From assembly GCF_003993775.1 (NCBI RefSeq), contig NZ_RJRZ01000004.1, forward strand, positions 216,686 to 280,685: a stretch of DNA of 64,000 bases, written 5' to 3'. Origin of the DNA: Frigidibacter oleivorans (GTDB lineage: Bacteria > Pseudomonadota > Alphaproteobacteria > Rhodobacterales > Rhodobacteraceae). A program made the translations under genes and the position numbers. This document shows positions 16,945 to 24,240 of the stretch, piece after piece. Positions within the stretch are counted from its first letter, which is position 1, and each line of letters opens with the position of its first letter. Below the pieces are notes generated by a model. It was not told the DNA's origin. It made no database searches and saw only the letters and a list, made by a program, of their open reading frames with translations.

Positions 16945-17574
16945 ATGGCCAAGCTCTATTTCCACTACTCGACGATGAATGCCGGCAAGAGCACGATCCT
17001 CCTGCAGGCATCGCACAACTACCGCGAGCGCGGGATGCAGACCTATCTGCTGACCGCCGCGCTCGACAGCCGCGCCGGCGCGGGCCGCATCGCCAGCCGG
17101 ATCGGCATCGACGAAGCCGCCGACACCTTCGATCCCGGCACCGACCTTTTCGCCCGCATCGCCGCGCGGCTGGAGGCCGGACCCTGCGCCTGCGTCTTCC
17201 TCGACGAGGCGCAGTTCCTGACGCGCGATCAGGTCTGGCAACTGGCCCGCGCGGTCGACGACCTGACCATGCCCGTCATGTGCTACGGGCTGCGCGTGGA
17301 TTTCCGGGGCGAGCTGTTCCCCGGGTCGGCGGCGCTGCTGGCGCTGGCCGACGAGATGCGCGAGGTGCGCACCATCTGCCATTGCGGGCGGAAGGCGACG
17401 ATGGTCGTGCGCAAGGATGCCGCCGGCCGGGCGATGATGGAAGGCGATCAGGTGCAGATCGGCGGCAACGAGACCTATGACTCGCTGTGCCGCCGCCACT
17501 GGCGCGCGGCGGTGGGGCACCGGGCCCCGCCTCCGCCTTCTGCAGCTGACCGAAATATCCCGGGGGTGAATTGA
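16945..17574 (+). CDS. tdk: Thymidine kinase (type II)
   Basis: Phosphorylates thymidine to dTMP in the salvage pathway. The 209-aa product has the P-loop STMNAGKST at residues 10-18, the catalytic-base motif FLDEAQFL around residue 90, and the zinc site built from CHCG (near residue 145) and the later Cys/His in DSLCRRHW. The last about 15 residues (after RAAVGHRAPPPPS) are not family-like and are encoded by an intergenic-type repeat and hairpin, so the gene appears to read into a repeat. Confidence 0.95.
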   Translation: MAKLYFHYSTMNAGKSTILLQASHNYRERGMQTYLLTAALDSRAGAGRIASRIGIDEAADTFDPGTDLFARIAARLEAGPCACVFLDEAQFLTRDQVWQLARAVDDLTMPVMCYGLRVDFRGELFPGSAALLALADEMREVRTICHCGRKATMVVRKDAAGRAMMEGDQVQIGGNETYDSLCRRHWRAAVGHRAPPPPSAADRNIPGVN

Positions 17575-17605
17575 GCCGCAGGCTCAAGAGGGGGCAGCGC
17601 CCCCT
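17571..17605. terminator. Twin hairpins between convergent tdk and preA-like genes
   Basis: TTGAGCC/GGCTCAA with a GCA loop (17571-17587) is followed at once by AGGGGGC/GCCCCCT with an AGC loop (17589-17605). The tdk stop codon lies inside the first stem. Together with the ATATCCCGGGGGTGA stretch just before (17555-17569), this is a copy, in inverted orientation, of the element found at about 3618-3652. Confidence 0.6.
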
Positions 17606-17629
17606 GCCCCGTCTACGGGCGCCCGGCCA

Positions 17630-18727
17630 TCATGCCGATTGCGCATAGCCGCCGTTGTAGACCTCGCTCTTCCGGCGGATCTGCGAATGTTCGACGATCC
17701 GGTCGCGGGCGATGCCGCGGAACTCCTCGATCGAGGCATGGCCCTTGCGCTGCAGATAGTCGCCCAGATCGCCGGTCAGCTCCTGGATCAGGTTCACGCC
17801 GATGCCGCCGCTGCCCTTCTCCTCCATCGCGGCGGTGCAGACCTGCAGGGTGCCCGCGCCATGGGCGATGAAGTTGAAGGCCTCGCGAAAGCCCCGGATC
17901 CCGCCGATGCCGGAAATCGCCTTGTCCGGGAAGGCGCGCGAGATATCCGACACCCGCTGCAAGGCCTGATGCAGGATGGCGAGGCCCCCCAGCCCGCCAG
18001 AGGTGACCAGCCCGTCCACCTCGACCTCGAACTTCATCGTCTCGGGATCCAGCAGCGGCAGCGAGGGGAAGGTGTTGCAGAGCGATATCGCCGCCGCCCC
18101 CGCCGCATAGGCGGCCCGCGCCCCGTCCACCAGCGACGAGGAGGACGGCGTCAGCTTCACCCAGACCGGGACGTCGACCGCCCCGGTGACGGCGCCGAGC
18201 ACGGCGCGGATGATGTCCTCGTCATTGGCGATATGCGCGCCCATGTCCTTGCGGTCCATATGCGGGCAGGACATGTTCAGCTCCAGCGCGTCGCAACCGG
18301 CCGCCACGCAGGCGCGGGCCAGCGTCCGCCAGTTCTCCATCTCGGCCGCGCTGCCGGCGCCCGCCATGATCGAGGCGATCAGCATCCGGTCGGGATAGGT
18401 CGTCTTGATCTCTTCCAGATCGGGCAGCCACAGATCGAGCGGCTGGTCCGAGATCAGTTCCCAGTTCCACGAGGAATGGGACACGGTGTCGGGCCGCTTG
18501 TTGCGCGAGACATAGGGTTTTTCCTCGCTGGCGCGCTGGAAGATCGTCCTGGGCCCCGCCACATTTTCCACCGGGTGCAGGCCGATCGTCTTTGTGACGA
18601 CGCCGCCCCAGCCCGACTCGAAGGCCTTCAGGATCTTTCGCTTGCTCTCCGTCGGCGGCGCGGAGGCGAGGATGAAGGGATTGACGAAGCGAAGGCCGGT
18701 GAAATGGGTGGTCAGGTCATGGGTCAT
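17630..18727 (-). CDS. Dihydropyrimidine dehydrogenase-like flavoenzyme (PreA-like) lacking the ferredoxin domain
   Basis: A 365-aa FMN-barrel protein related to PreA/the C-terminal half of dihydropyrimidine dehydrogenase. The catalytic loop is kept: Asn151-Met-Ser153-Cys154 (NMSCPH), and CNTFPS matches the substrate-binding Asn-Thr. However LTPSSSSL replaces the usual LTPN, and the two C-terminal 4Fe-4S clusters of PreA (about 70 residues, normal length about 430) are absent: the protein ends VYNGGYAQSA with no Cys motif. No preT partner is adjacent. Either it uses another electron donor or it acts on a different substrate. A RutR-like palindrome lies 38 nt upstream. The start has a GGGAGC ribosome binding site. 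Confidence 0.75.
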   Translation of the reverse strand: MTHDLTTHFTGLRFVNPFILASAPPTESKRKILKAFESGWGGVVTKTIGLHPVENVAGPRTIFQRASEEKPYVSRNKRPDTVSHSSWNWELISDQPLDLWLPDLEEIKTTYPDRMLIASIMAGAGSAAEMENWRTLARACVAAGCDALELNMSCPHMDRKDMGAHIANDEDIIRAVLGAVTGAVDVPVWVKLTPSSSSLVDGARAAYAAGAAAISLCNTFPSLPLLDPETMKFEVEVDGLVTSGGLGGLAILHQALQRVSDISRAFPDKAISGIGGIRGFREAFNFIAHGAGTLQVCTAAMEEKGSGGIGVNLIQELTGDLGDYLQRKGHASIEEFRGIARDRIVEHSQIRRKSEVYNGGYAQSA

Positions 18728-18764
18728 GGCGCGCTCCCGTGGTCACGCTCAGGAACCCATGTTT

Positions 18765-18780
18765 TTTACCAGCCAGTCAA
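18765..18780. promoter_or_regulatory. RutR-like operator upstream of the PreA-like gene
   Basis: On the gene's strand the sequence is TTGACTGGCTGGTAAA. It matches the RutR consensus TTGACCANNTGGTCAA at 11 of its 13-14 defined positions. It overlaps a TTGACT that could serve as a -35 element, which would fit repression. RutR senses uracil/thymine and controls pyrimidine catabolism. Confidence 0.45.
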
Positions 18781-18909
18781 TAATTTTCCCCGCGCGGCAG
18801 GGGATGAGCCCGTGCAACCGTCCGTTGTCGGCGCCGGTTGATCGAAATCTGGGCAGAAACGGGTTCCCCCCGGGCCAGCGAGCGGCAGACATGCGGGGGC
18901 CAGACATGC

Positions 18910-18933
18910 GAACGGGGCCCGCAGGCCCCGTTC
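18910..18933 (-). terminator. Terminator hairpin after the CsbD gene
   Basis: A perfect 10-bp stem GAACGGGGCC/GGCCCCGTTC with a CGCA loop, 21 nt past the CsbD stop codon. There is no long U-run on either side, so it may rely on hairpin strength. Preceded on the plus strand by two CAGACATGCG copies (18887-18910). Confidence 0.6.
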
Positions 18934-18954
18934 ACCGGTCATTCGTTCTGCGGC

Positions 18955-19158
18955 TCAGATGCGACGGTCGCGGAAGTAGTCGTCCACTTCGCGCTCGGCC
19001 TCGTCGCGGGTCTTGCCGTACTTTTCCTGCACCAGCCCGGCCAGCTTGTCGCGCTTGCCGGCGGCAACGTCGAGCTCGTCATCCGTCATCTTGCCCCAGC
19101 GCTCTTTCACCGAGCCCTTGAGCTGCTTCCAGTTGCCTTCGACGATATCCCAGTTCAT
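18955..19158 (-). CDS. CsbD-family stress protein
   Basis: A 67-aa CsbD family protein (MNWDIVEGNWKQLKGSVKERWGKMTDDELD). These are small soluble helical proteins strongly induced by general stress; the biochemical role is unknown. The ATG at 19158 has a GGAGGAC ribosome binding site. A perfect EcfG-type promoter lies about 30 nt upstream and a strong hairpin lies downstream, so it is a single-gene general-stress transcript. Confidence 0.93.
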   Translation of the reverse strand: MNWDIVEGNWKQLKGSVKERWGKMTDDELDVAAGKRDKLAGLVQEKYGKTRDEAEREVDDYFRDRRI

Positions 19159-19188
19159 TGCATGTCCTCCGTGAGGTTATGCACAACA

Positions 19189-19213
19189 AACGCGCAGGAT
19201 TAGAACGGGTTCC
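19189..19213 (-). promoter_or_regulatory. EcfG (general stress sigma factor) promoter of the CsbD gene
   Basis: On the minus strand GGAAC (19213-19209), 16 nt, CGTT (19192-19189): an exact match to the alphaproteobacterial EcfG consensus GGAAC-N16/17-CGTT. It sits 31 nt upstream of the CsbD start codon, the right distance for a short leader. Confidence 0.82.
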
Positions 19214-19219
19214 GGCGGC

Positions 19220-20173
19220 TCAGACGGGATTCGGCAGGGGCGCGCCCGCCGCGAAGGCGTGAAGGTTCGCCAGCGCGATCCGACCCATGGCCACCCGCAC
19301 CTCCAGCGTGGCGGTCCCCAGATGCGGCAGCAGCACCGCGGTGTCGAGCCGGCGCAGCGCCTCGGGCACCTCGGGTTCGCGTTCGTAGACGTCGAGCCCC
19401 GCCCCCGCGATCAGCCGCTGGTCCAGCGCCGCGATCAGCGCCGCCTCGTCCACCACATCGCCGCGGGCGATGTTGATCAGGATCGCGTCGGGCCGCATCG
19501 CCGCCAGAACCTCGGCCCCGATCAGGTGCCGGGTCTCGGGCGAGGCGGGCACCGCCGCCACGAGGATGTCGGCCCATCCGGCCAGTTCGGCCAGCGGCAT
19601 CGCCTGCGCCGGCATCCCCGGATCGGCGACGGGCGAGCGGTTGGCATAGCCCACCTCCATGCCGAAGCCGTAATGCCCCCGGCGGGCGATAGCGCGGCCG
19701 ATGCGGCCCATGCCGACGATCCCCAGCCGCTTGCCGGTGACATGCCGGCCCAGCATCTGCGTCGGCTCCCACCCTGTCCAGCGGCCGGACCGCACCAGCC
19801 GCTCGCCCTCGGCGGCGCGGCGGGCGGTCATCAGGATCAGCGTCAGCGCGATGTCGGCGGTGGCATCGGTGACGGCGCCGGGGGTGTTGGTCACGGCGAT
19901 GCCCGCCGCCCGCGCGCCCGCGACGTCGATATGGTTGTAGCCCACGCCGAAATTGGCCAGCAGCCGGCAGCGGGGCTGCAGCCCCGCCTGCGCGAAGGCC
20001 GCCGCGGTGAAGCGGTCGCCCAGCGTGCACAGCACCGCGTCATGGTCCGTCAGCGCGGCCGCGGCCTCGGCCTCGGTCAGCGGCGCCGCGCCGGGGCGGA
20101 AGGTGCAGTCGAAGGCCTGCGCCGCCTCGGCCGCCACGGCATCGGGCATGTCCCGGGTGATCAGCAGCTTCAA
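19220..20173 (-). CDS. D-2-hydroxyacid dehydrogenase (glyoxylate/hydroxypyruvate reductase type)
   Basis: A 317-aa NAD(P)-dependent D-isomer 2-hydroxyacid dehydrogenase. The Rossmann motif GIVGMGRIGRAIARR (GxGxxG) is at about residues 151-165. The conserved Arg (INIARGDVVDE), Glu (GAGLDVYEREP) and His (LLPHLGTAT) of the catalytic triad follow. It probably reduces glyoxylate or hydroxypyruvate. The start is a TTG at 20173, supported by GGGAGG five bases upstream and by four-base overlap with the csaA stop; no ATG gives a family-like N-terminus. Confidence 0.9.
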   Translation of the reverse strand: MKLLITRDMPDAVAAEAAQAFDCTFRPGAAPLTEAEAAAALTDHDAVLCTLGDRFTAAAFAQAGLQPRCRLLANFGVGYNHIDVAGARAAGIAVTNTPGAVTDATADIALTLILMTARRAAEGERLVRSGRWTGWEPTQMLGRHVTGKRLGIVGMGRIGRAIARRGHYGFGMEVGYANRSPVADPGMPAQAMPLAELAGWADILVAAVPASPETRHLIGAEVLAAMRPDAILINIARGDVVDEAALIAALDQRLIAGAGLDVYEREPEVPEALRRLDTAVLLPHLGTATLEVRVAMGRIALANLHAFAAGAPLPNPV

Positions 20174-20523
20174 TAGAGCCTCCCGCCTTCGGGCACCTCC
20201 AGCGAGGGGCCGATCAGCACCACCCGGCCCTCGGCATCCGGCACGCCCAGCGTCAGCACCTCGGACATCACCGGGCCGATCTGCCGGGGCGGGAAATTCA
20301 CCACCGCCAGCACCTGCCGCCCGACCAGCGTTTCCGGAGTGTAGTGGTCGGTGATCTGGGCCGAGGACCGTTTCTCGCCCAGTTCGGGGCCGAAATCGAT
20401 CCACAGCTTGTAGGCGGGCTTGCGCGCCTCGGGGAAGGGTTCGGCGCGGGTGATCCGCCCGACTCGCACATCGACCTTCAGGAAATCGTCGAATCCGATC
20501 CGCTCTGCTGCCGCACCGCTCAC
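20170..20523 (-). CDS. csaA: CsaA-type tRNA-binding protein
   Basis: A 117-aa, single-domain OB-fold protein with the tRNA-binding (Trbp111/EMAP-II) pattern: DFLKVDVRVGRITRAEPFPEARKPAYKLWIDFG near the start and RQVLAVVNFPPRQIGPVMSEVL in the middle. CsaA binds tRNA and has been described as a secretion-associated chaperone in Bacillus. It sits in a tightly coupled chain: the proC stop overlaps upstream and the dehydrogenase start overlaps its own stop. Confidence 0.9.
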   Translation of the reverse strand: MSGAAAERIGFDDFLKVDVRVGRITRAEPFPEARKPAYKLWIDFGPELGEKRSSAQITDHYTPETLVGRQVLAVVNFPPRQIGPVMSEVLTLGVPDAEGRVVLIGPSLEVPEGGRLY

Positions 20524-21329
20524 TTGCCCAGCTCCCGTCCCCGGTCCGCCGCCGCCTTCACCGCCGCCGCCATCAGCGCGGGGAAGCCGGTCTCGGCATT
20601 CATCAGCACAGCCAGCGCCGCGGCCGTGGTCCCGCCCGGCGAGGTGACATTGATCCGCAACTGCCCCGGATCCTCGTCCGCCGCCTCGGCCAGCGCGCCC
20701 GCCCCGGCGACCGTCGCCTTCGCCAGTCGCAGCGCCAGCGCCGGGGGCAGGCCCTCGGCGGCGCCGGCGGCGGCCAGCGTCTCGATCAGATGGAAGACAT
20801 AGGCGGGGCCGGAGCCGGAGACGGCAGTGACCGCATCCATCTGGTGCTCGCCCTCCAGCCGCACCACCTGCCCCACCGCCGACAACAGCGCCTCGGCCAG
20901 CGCCATCTGCGCATCGGTCGCGCGGTCATTGCCGCAGATCGCGGTGATGCCGCGCCCGATGGCGGCGGGGGTGTTGGGCATCGCGCGGATCACCGGCGTC
21001 GTCGCGCCCAGCATCGCGGCATAGGTGGCAAGCGTGGTCCCCGCCGCGACCGACAGGAACAGAGTGCCGCCGCCGCCGAAGGCCGCCAGGGCCGGCAGCG
21101 CATCGGCCATCATCTGCGGCTTGACGGCGATCAGCACGACGGCGGGGCGTTCGGGCAGGCCGTCCAGATGCACGCCGGTGCCGCGCAGCCAGTCCGAGGG
21201 GTTGGGGTCGCGGACCCAGACCGACCCGGCGGGCAAGCCGCCCTTCAGCCAGCCCGCCAGCAAGGCCGAACCCATCTTGCCGCAGCCGAGGAGCACGAGC
21301 CCGCGCTCCCTGACATCGTTCATGTCCAT
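20520..21329 (-). CDS. proC: Pyrroline-5-carboxylate reductase
   Basis: Reduces pyrroline-5-carboxylate to proline with NAD(P)H. The 269-aa product has the N-terminal Rossmann motif GCGKMGSALLAGW and the family signature near the C-terminus (LRINVTSPGGTTAAAL). MPNTPAAIGRG lies in the middle. Met1 and Met3 are both possible starts. First gene of the proC-csaA-dehydrogenase chain; its stop overlaps the csaA ATG by four bases. Confidence 0.95.
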   Translation of the reverse strand: MDMNDVRERGLVLLGCGKMGSALLAGWLKGGLPAGSVWVRDPNPSDWLRGTGVHLDGLPERPAVVLIAVKPQMMADALPALAAFGGGGTLFLSVAAGTTLATYAAMLGATTPVIRAMPNTPAAIGRGITAICGNDRATDAQMALAEALLSAVGQVVRLEGEHQMDAVTAVSGSGPAYVFHLIETLAAAGAAEGLPPALALRLAKATVAGAGALAEAADEDPGQLRINVTSPGGTTAAALAVLMNAETGFPALMAAAVKAAADRGRELGK

Positions 21330-21374
21330 GCCCCGTCTCCGTCGCAGTCTCTGTCCGAAGGACCGGGGCGGACC

Positions 21375-21878
21375 TTAGGCGCGGCCATAGGCCTCGGCAA
21401 TGGCCACCTGCATCGCGGCCTCCGGGTCCTTGTCGCCCCAGGCCACCAGCTGGAAGGCGGGGTAGAAGCGTTCCGCCGCCATCACCGCGCTGCCGATCAT
21501 CCGGTCGATCTGTTCGGGACCGGCCGATTGGCTGCCGGACAACAGCAGGCCATAGCGCCAGACCATCAGCCGCTGTTCCGCCCAGTAGGTGAAGGCGCCG
21601 CACCAGACCTGGTCGTTGATGCGGTTCAGCACCTCCATCAGTTCCGGCATCCGGTGTTCGGGCGGCTCCATCTCGAAGGTGCAGATCAGACGCAACGTCT
21701 CGTCGCGCGCCGACCAGGCGAGCGTCAGCGAATAGGTGCGCCACTGCCCTTCGACGGCCATGGCGATCTGGTCGTCGGCGACGCGGTCGAATTCCCAGTC
21801 GTGGTATTCGGCGAGCGTCTCGACAATGTCGATCGGGTCGATTTCGTCGGAGAGGGTGAAGTCTTCGGCAAGCGACAT
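21375..21878 (-). CDS. YbjN-domain protein
   Basis: A 167-aa soluble protein with a YbjN/type III secretion chaperone-like fold: ETLAEYHDWEFDRVADDQIAMAVEGQWRTYSLTLAW, then CTFEMEPPEHRMPELMEVLNRINDQVWCGAF. Members are widespread near proC in Rhodobacteraceae; function is unknown. The start at 21878 (MSLAEDFTL) was chosen as the family-like N-terminus. It is 45 nt upstream of proC and probably in the same operon. Confidence 0.85.
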   Translation of the reverse strand: MSLAEDFTLSDEIDPIDIVETLAEYHDWEFDRVADDQIAMAVEGQWRTYSLTLAWSARDETLRLICTFEMEPPEHRMPELMEVLNRINDQVWCGAFTYWAEQRLMVWRYGLLLSGSQSAGPEQIDRMIGSAVMAAERFYPAFQLVAWGDKDPEAAMQVAIAEAYGRA

Positions 21879-22142
21879 GCAGCGCCTCGTCTGCTTGTGC
21901 CGGTGTCCGGGGCAGGGCCTACTACCGGCAGGGTCTGACGCGAAAGGCGGCGTGACCTGCATCCGCCCTCACAACATATGGTGCAGTCGCAGCGTCAGCC
22001 TGTAAAGCCGATTCTGGTGGATAACCCCGCGATCTTGTGGATGACCCGAAGGCGGGGGCGAAAGCTGGGACGGCGCGGTCGCAGCTCTCACGCGGTCGTG
22101 ACTTGGCACCCCTTTATCCTGCGGTGGAAGCATCTATTTAGC

Positions 22143-22158
22143 TTGCTAAGCAATTAGC
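22143..22158. promoter_or_regulatory. Candidate MarR operator (overlapping palindromes)
   Basis: TTGCTAAGCAA (22143-22153) is a perfect 5+5 inverted repeat about one base. It overlaps GCTAA-GCAA-TTAGC (22145-22158). It ends 10 nt before the MarR start codon, where autorepression by the encoded regulator would be expected. Confidence 0.55.
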
Positions 22159-22168
22159 AGGCTTTCCC

Positions 22169-22612
22169 ATGACCGAGTCCCCGCTGCTCGACGCCCTTCT
22201 GCAGGTGCTGCGCGAACTGCGCCGCCAGTACGACACCACCGCCGCCGAGATGGGACTGACCATGTCGCGGGCGCGGGTGCTGACGACGCTGGCGCGGATG
22301 GAGGGCGCGACGCAGGCCGAACTAGCGCAGGAACTGGGGATCGAGGCGCCGACGCTGAAACGCCAGATCGACGCGCTGGACCAGGACGGGTTCATCGAAC
22401 GCCGGGGCCTCGACGGCGACGCCCGCAAGCGGGCGCTGTTCCTGACGGACCGCGGGCGGTCGGCCGAGGTGACGCGTTTCGTCGAACGGATCCGGGCCGA
22501 GGTTCTGGCCGATATCTCGGACGAGGATCAGGAGCGCACGCGCCAGGTGCTGGAACGCATCGCCCGCAACGCCGCCCGGCTGCGCGGGCGTGACGGAGGG
22601 GTCGACCCATGA
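22169..22612 (+). CDS. MarR-family transcriptional regulator
   Basis: A 147-aa winged-helix protein with the MarR pattern: GLTMSRARVLTTLARMEGATQAELAQELGIEAPTLKRQIDALDQDGFIERR (about residues 30-80). It probably represses the efflux genes that follow, since its stop overlaps the start of the MFS transporter by four bases. The ribosome binding site is poor. A palindrome sits just upstream. Confidence 0.92.
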   Translation: MTESPLLDALLQVLRELRRQYDTTAAEMGLTMSRARVLTTLARMEGATQAELAQELGIEAPTLKRQIDALDQDGFIERRGLDGDARKRALFLTDRGRSAEVTRFVERIRAEVLADISDEDQERTRQVLERIARNAARLRGRDGGVDP

Positions 22613-24240
22613 CCGCCGCCCCCGACGTCCCGACCCCGGCCGCGCCTTCCCCCGAGGCCGGCTTTCCGCTGCACCGCGCGCTGCCTTACTTCGTTGCCTC
22701 GGCGCTGCTGGCGCTGTCGCAGGGGCTCGGCCAAGGTTTCGTCACCGCCAATGTCGCGCAATATGCGGGCGACCTCGGCATCACCACGACCGAAGCGAGC
22801 TGGCTGCTGGCGGCCTATCTGGTCCCCCGCGCCTCGATCACGCTGATCCTGATCAAGATCCGCACCCAGTACGGGCTGCGCCGTTTTGCCGAGATTGGCA
22901 CCGCGCTGTACCTCGCGGTGGCCTTCGCCTCGGTCTGGATCAACGACCTGCGCTCGGCGGTGGTGCTGCAGTTCCTCGCCGGCATCGCCTCGGCGCCGCT
23001 GTCCACTCTGGGCTTTCTCTACATGCTGGAACCGCTGCCGCAGCAATGGAAAATGCGGCTCGGCCTGCCGATGGTGCTGGTGCTGCTGATGTCGGCGCCG
23101 ACGCTGGCGCGGGTGATCTCGCCCGCGTTGGTGGGCGATGGCGGGCTGGAGGGCATCCACCTGACCACGCTGGCGCTGGCCATGCTGTCGCTGGTCGCGG
23201 TGCGGCTGCTGCCGCTGCGGCCAGTGCCGCATATGAAGGTGATCCAGCCGCTCGACCTGCTCAGCTTCGCGCTGATTGCCTTTGCCTTCGGCGGCATCGC
23301 CACCGGCTTCGTCATGGGGCCGATCCACTGGTGGGGCGATACCGCCTGGATCGGCTGGCTGCTGGCGGGGTCGGTGGCGGCACTGGCGCTGACGGTCGTC
23401 ATCGAGTTGCACCGGCCGGAACCGCTGCTCGACATCCGCTGGCTCGTCTCGCCGGCGATGCTGCACCTGACAGCGACGCTGTTCCTGTTCCGGCTGCTTC
23501 TGTCGGAACAGAGCACCGGCGCCCCCCGGATGTTCCAGGCGCTCGGGCTGGCGCCGTCGCAGATGACCGGCCTTTTCGCGGTGATCTGCCTGGCCAGCCT
23601 GATCGGCGGGCTGGCCTGTGTCGCCTGGATGAAGCCGGGGCGCGAGCCGCAGTTCCACCTTGTCGCACTGCTGCTGATCGCGATCGGCGCCTTCATGGAC
23701 AGCCATGCGACGGTCGATACGAGGCCCGCGCAGATGATCGTCAGCCAGTCGCTGATCGGCTTCGCGGGGATGCTGTTCATGCCCCCCGCGATGCTGAAGG
23801 GGCTGATGGCCGCGCTGGCGCGGGGGCCGAACTACCTGCTGTCCTTCGTCGTGGTTTTCCTGTCGAGCCAGAGCCTTGGCGGCGTCATCGGATCCGGCCT
23901 CTTCACGACGATCATCAACCGGCGGCAGGCGTTTCACTATCAGGGACTGGCCGAACAGCTGCAGGCGACCGATCCCGGCACCATGCGATCCATCGCCGGC
24001 GGCATGGCGGCGCTGGCCGGCCAGATGCCCGACGCCGCGGCGCGCCGGCTGCAGGCAGTGTCGGCGCTGGCACAGGACGCCGCAGCCCAGGCCTATGTCA
24101 TGGCCTATAACGACGCCTATTTCCTGACCTTCCTCTGCGCGGCGGGTGCCGCCGGGCTGCTGCTGCTGCATCTGCTGCGCGACCGGCTCGCCGCGCGCCT
24201 CACCCCTCCCTCCCCCTCCGATATCCAGACCGCATCATGA
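22609..24240 (+). CDS. DHA2-type MFS multidrug transporter (EmrB-like)
   Basis: A 543-aa inner-membrane protein with about 14 predicted helices, the size and topology of DHA2/EmrB drug:proton antiporters. N-terminal motifs (SQGLGQGFVTANVAQYAGDLGITTTEASWLLAAYLVPRAS) are family-like. Its stop overlaps the membrane-fusion gene by four bases, so with that protein and an outer-membrane channel encoded elsewhere it should form a tripartite efflux pump. Confidence 0.9.
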   Translation: MTAAPDVPTPAAPSPEAGFPLHRALPYFVASALLALSQGLGQGFVTANVAQYAGDLGITTTEASWLLAAYLVPRASITLILIKIRTQYGLRRFAEIGTALYLAVAFASVWINDLRSAVVLQFLAGIASAPLSTLGFLYMLEPLPQQWKMRLGLPMVLVLLMSAPTLARVISPALVGDGGLEGIHLTTLALAMLSLVAVRLLPLRPVPHMKVIQPLDLLSFALIAFAFGGIATGFVMGPIHWWGDTAWIGWLLAGSVAALALTVVIELHRPEPLLDIRWLVSPAMLHLTATLFLFRLLLSEQSTGAPRMFQALGLAPSQMTGLFAVICLASLIGGLACVAWMKPGREPQFHLVALLLIAIGAFMDSHATVDTRPAQMIVSQSLIGFAGMLFMPPAMLKGLMAALARGPNYLLSFVVVFLSSQSLGGVIGSGLFTTIINRRQAFHYQGLAEQLQATDPGTMRSIAGGMAALAGQMPDAAARRLQAVSALAQDAAAQAYVMAYNDAYFLTFLCAAGAAGLLLLHLLRDRLAARLTPPSPSDIQTAS

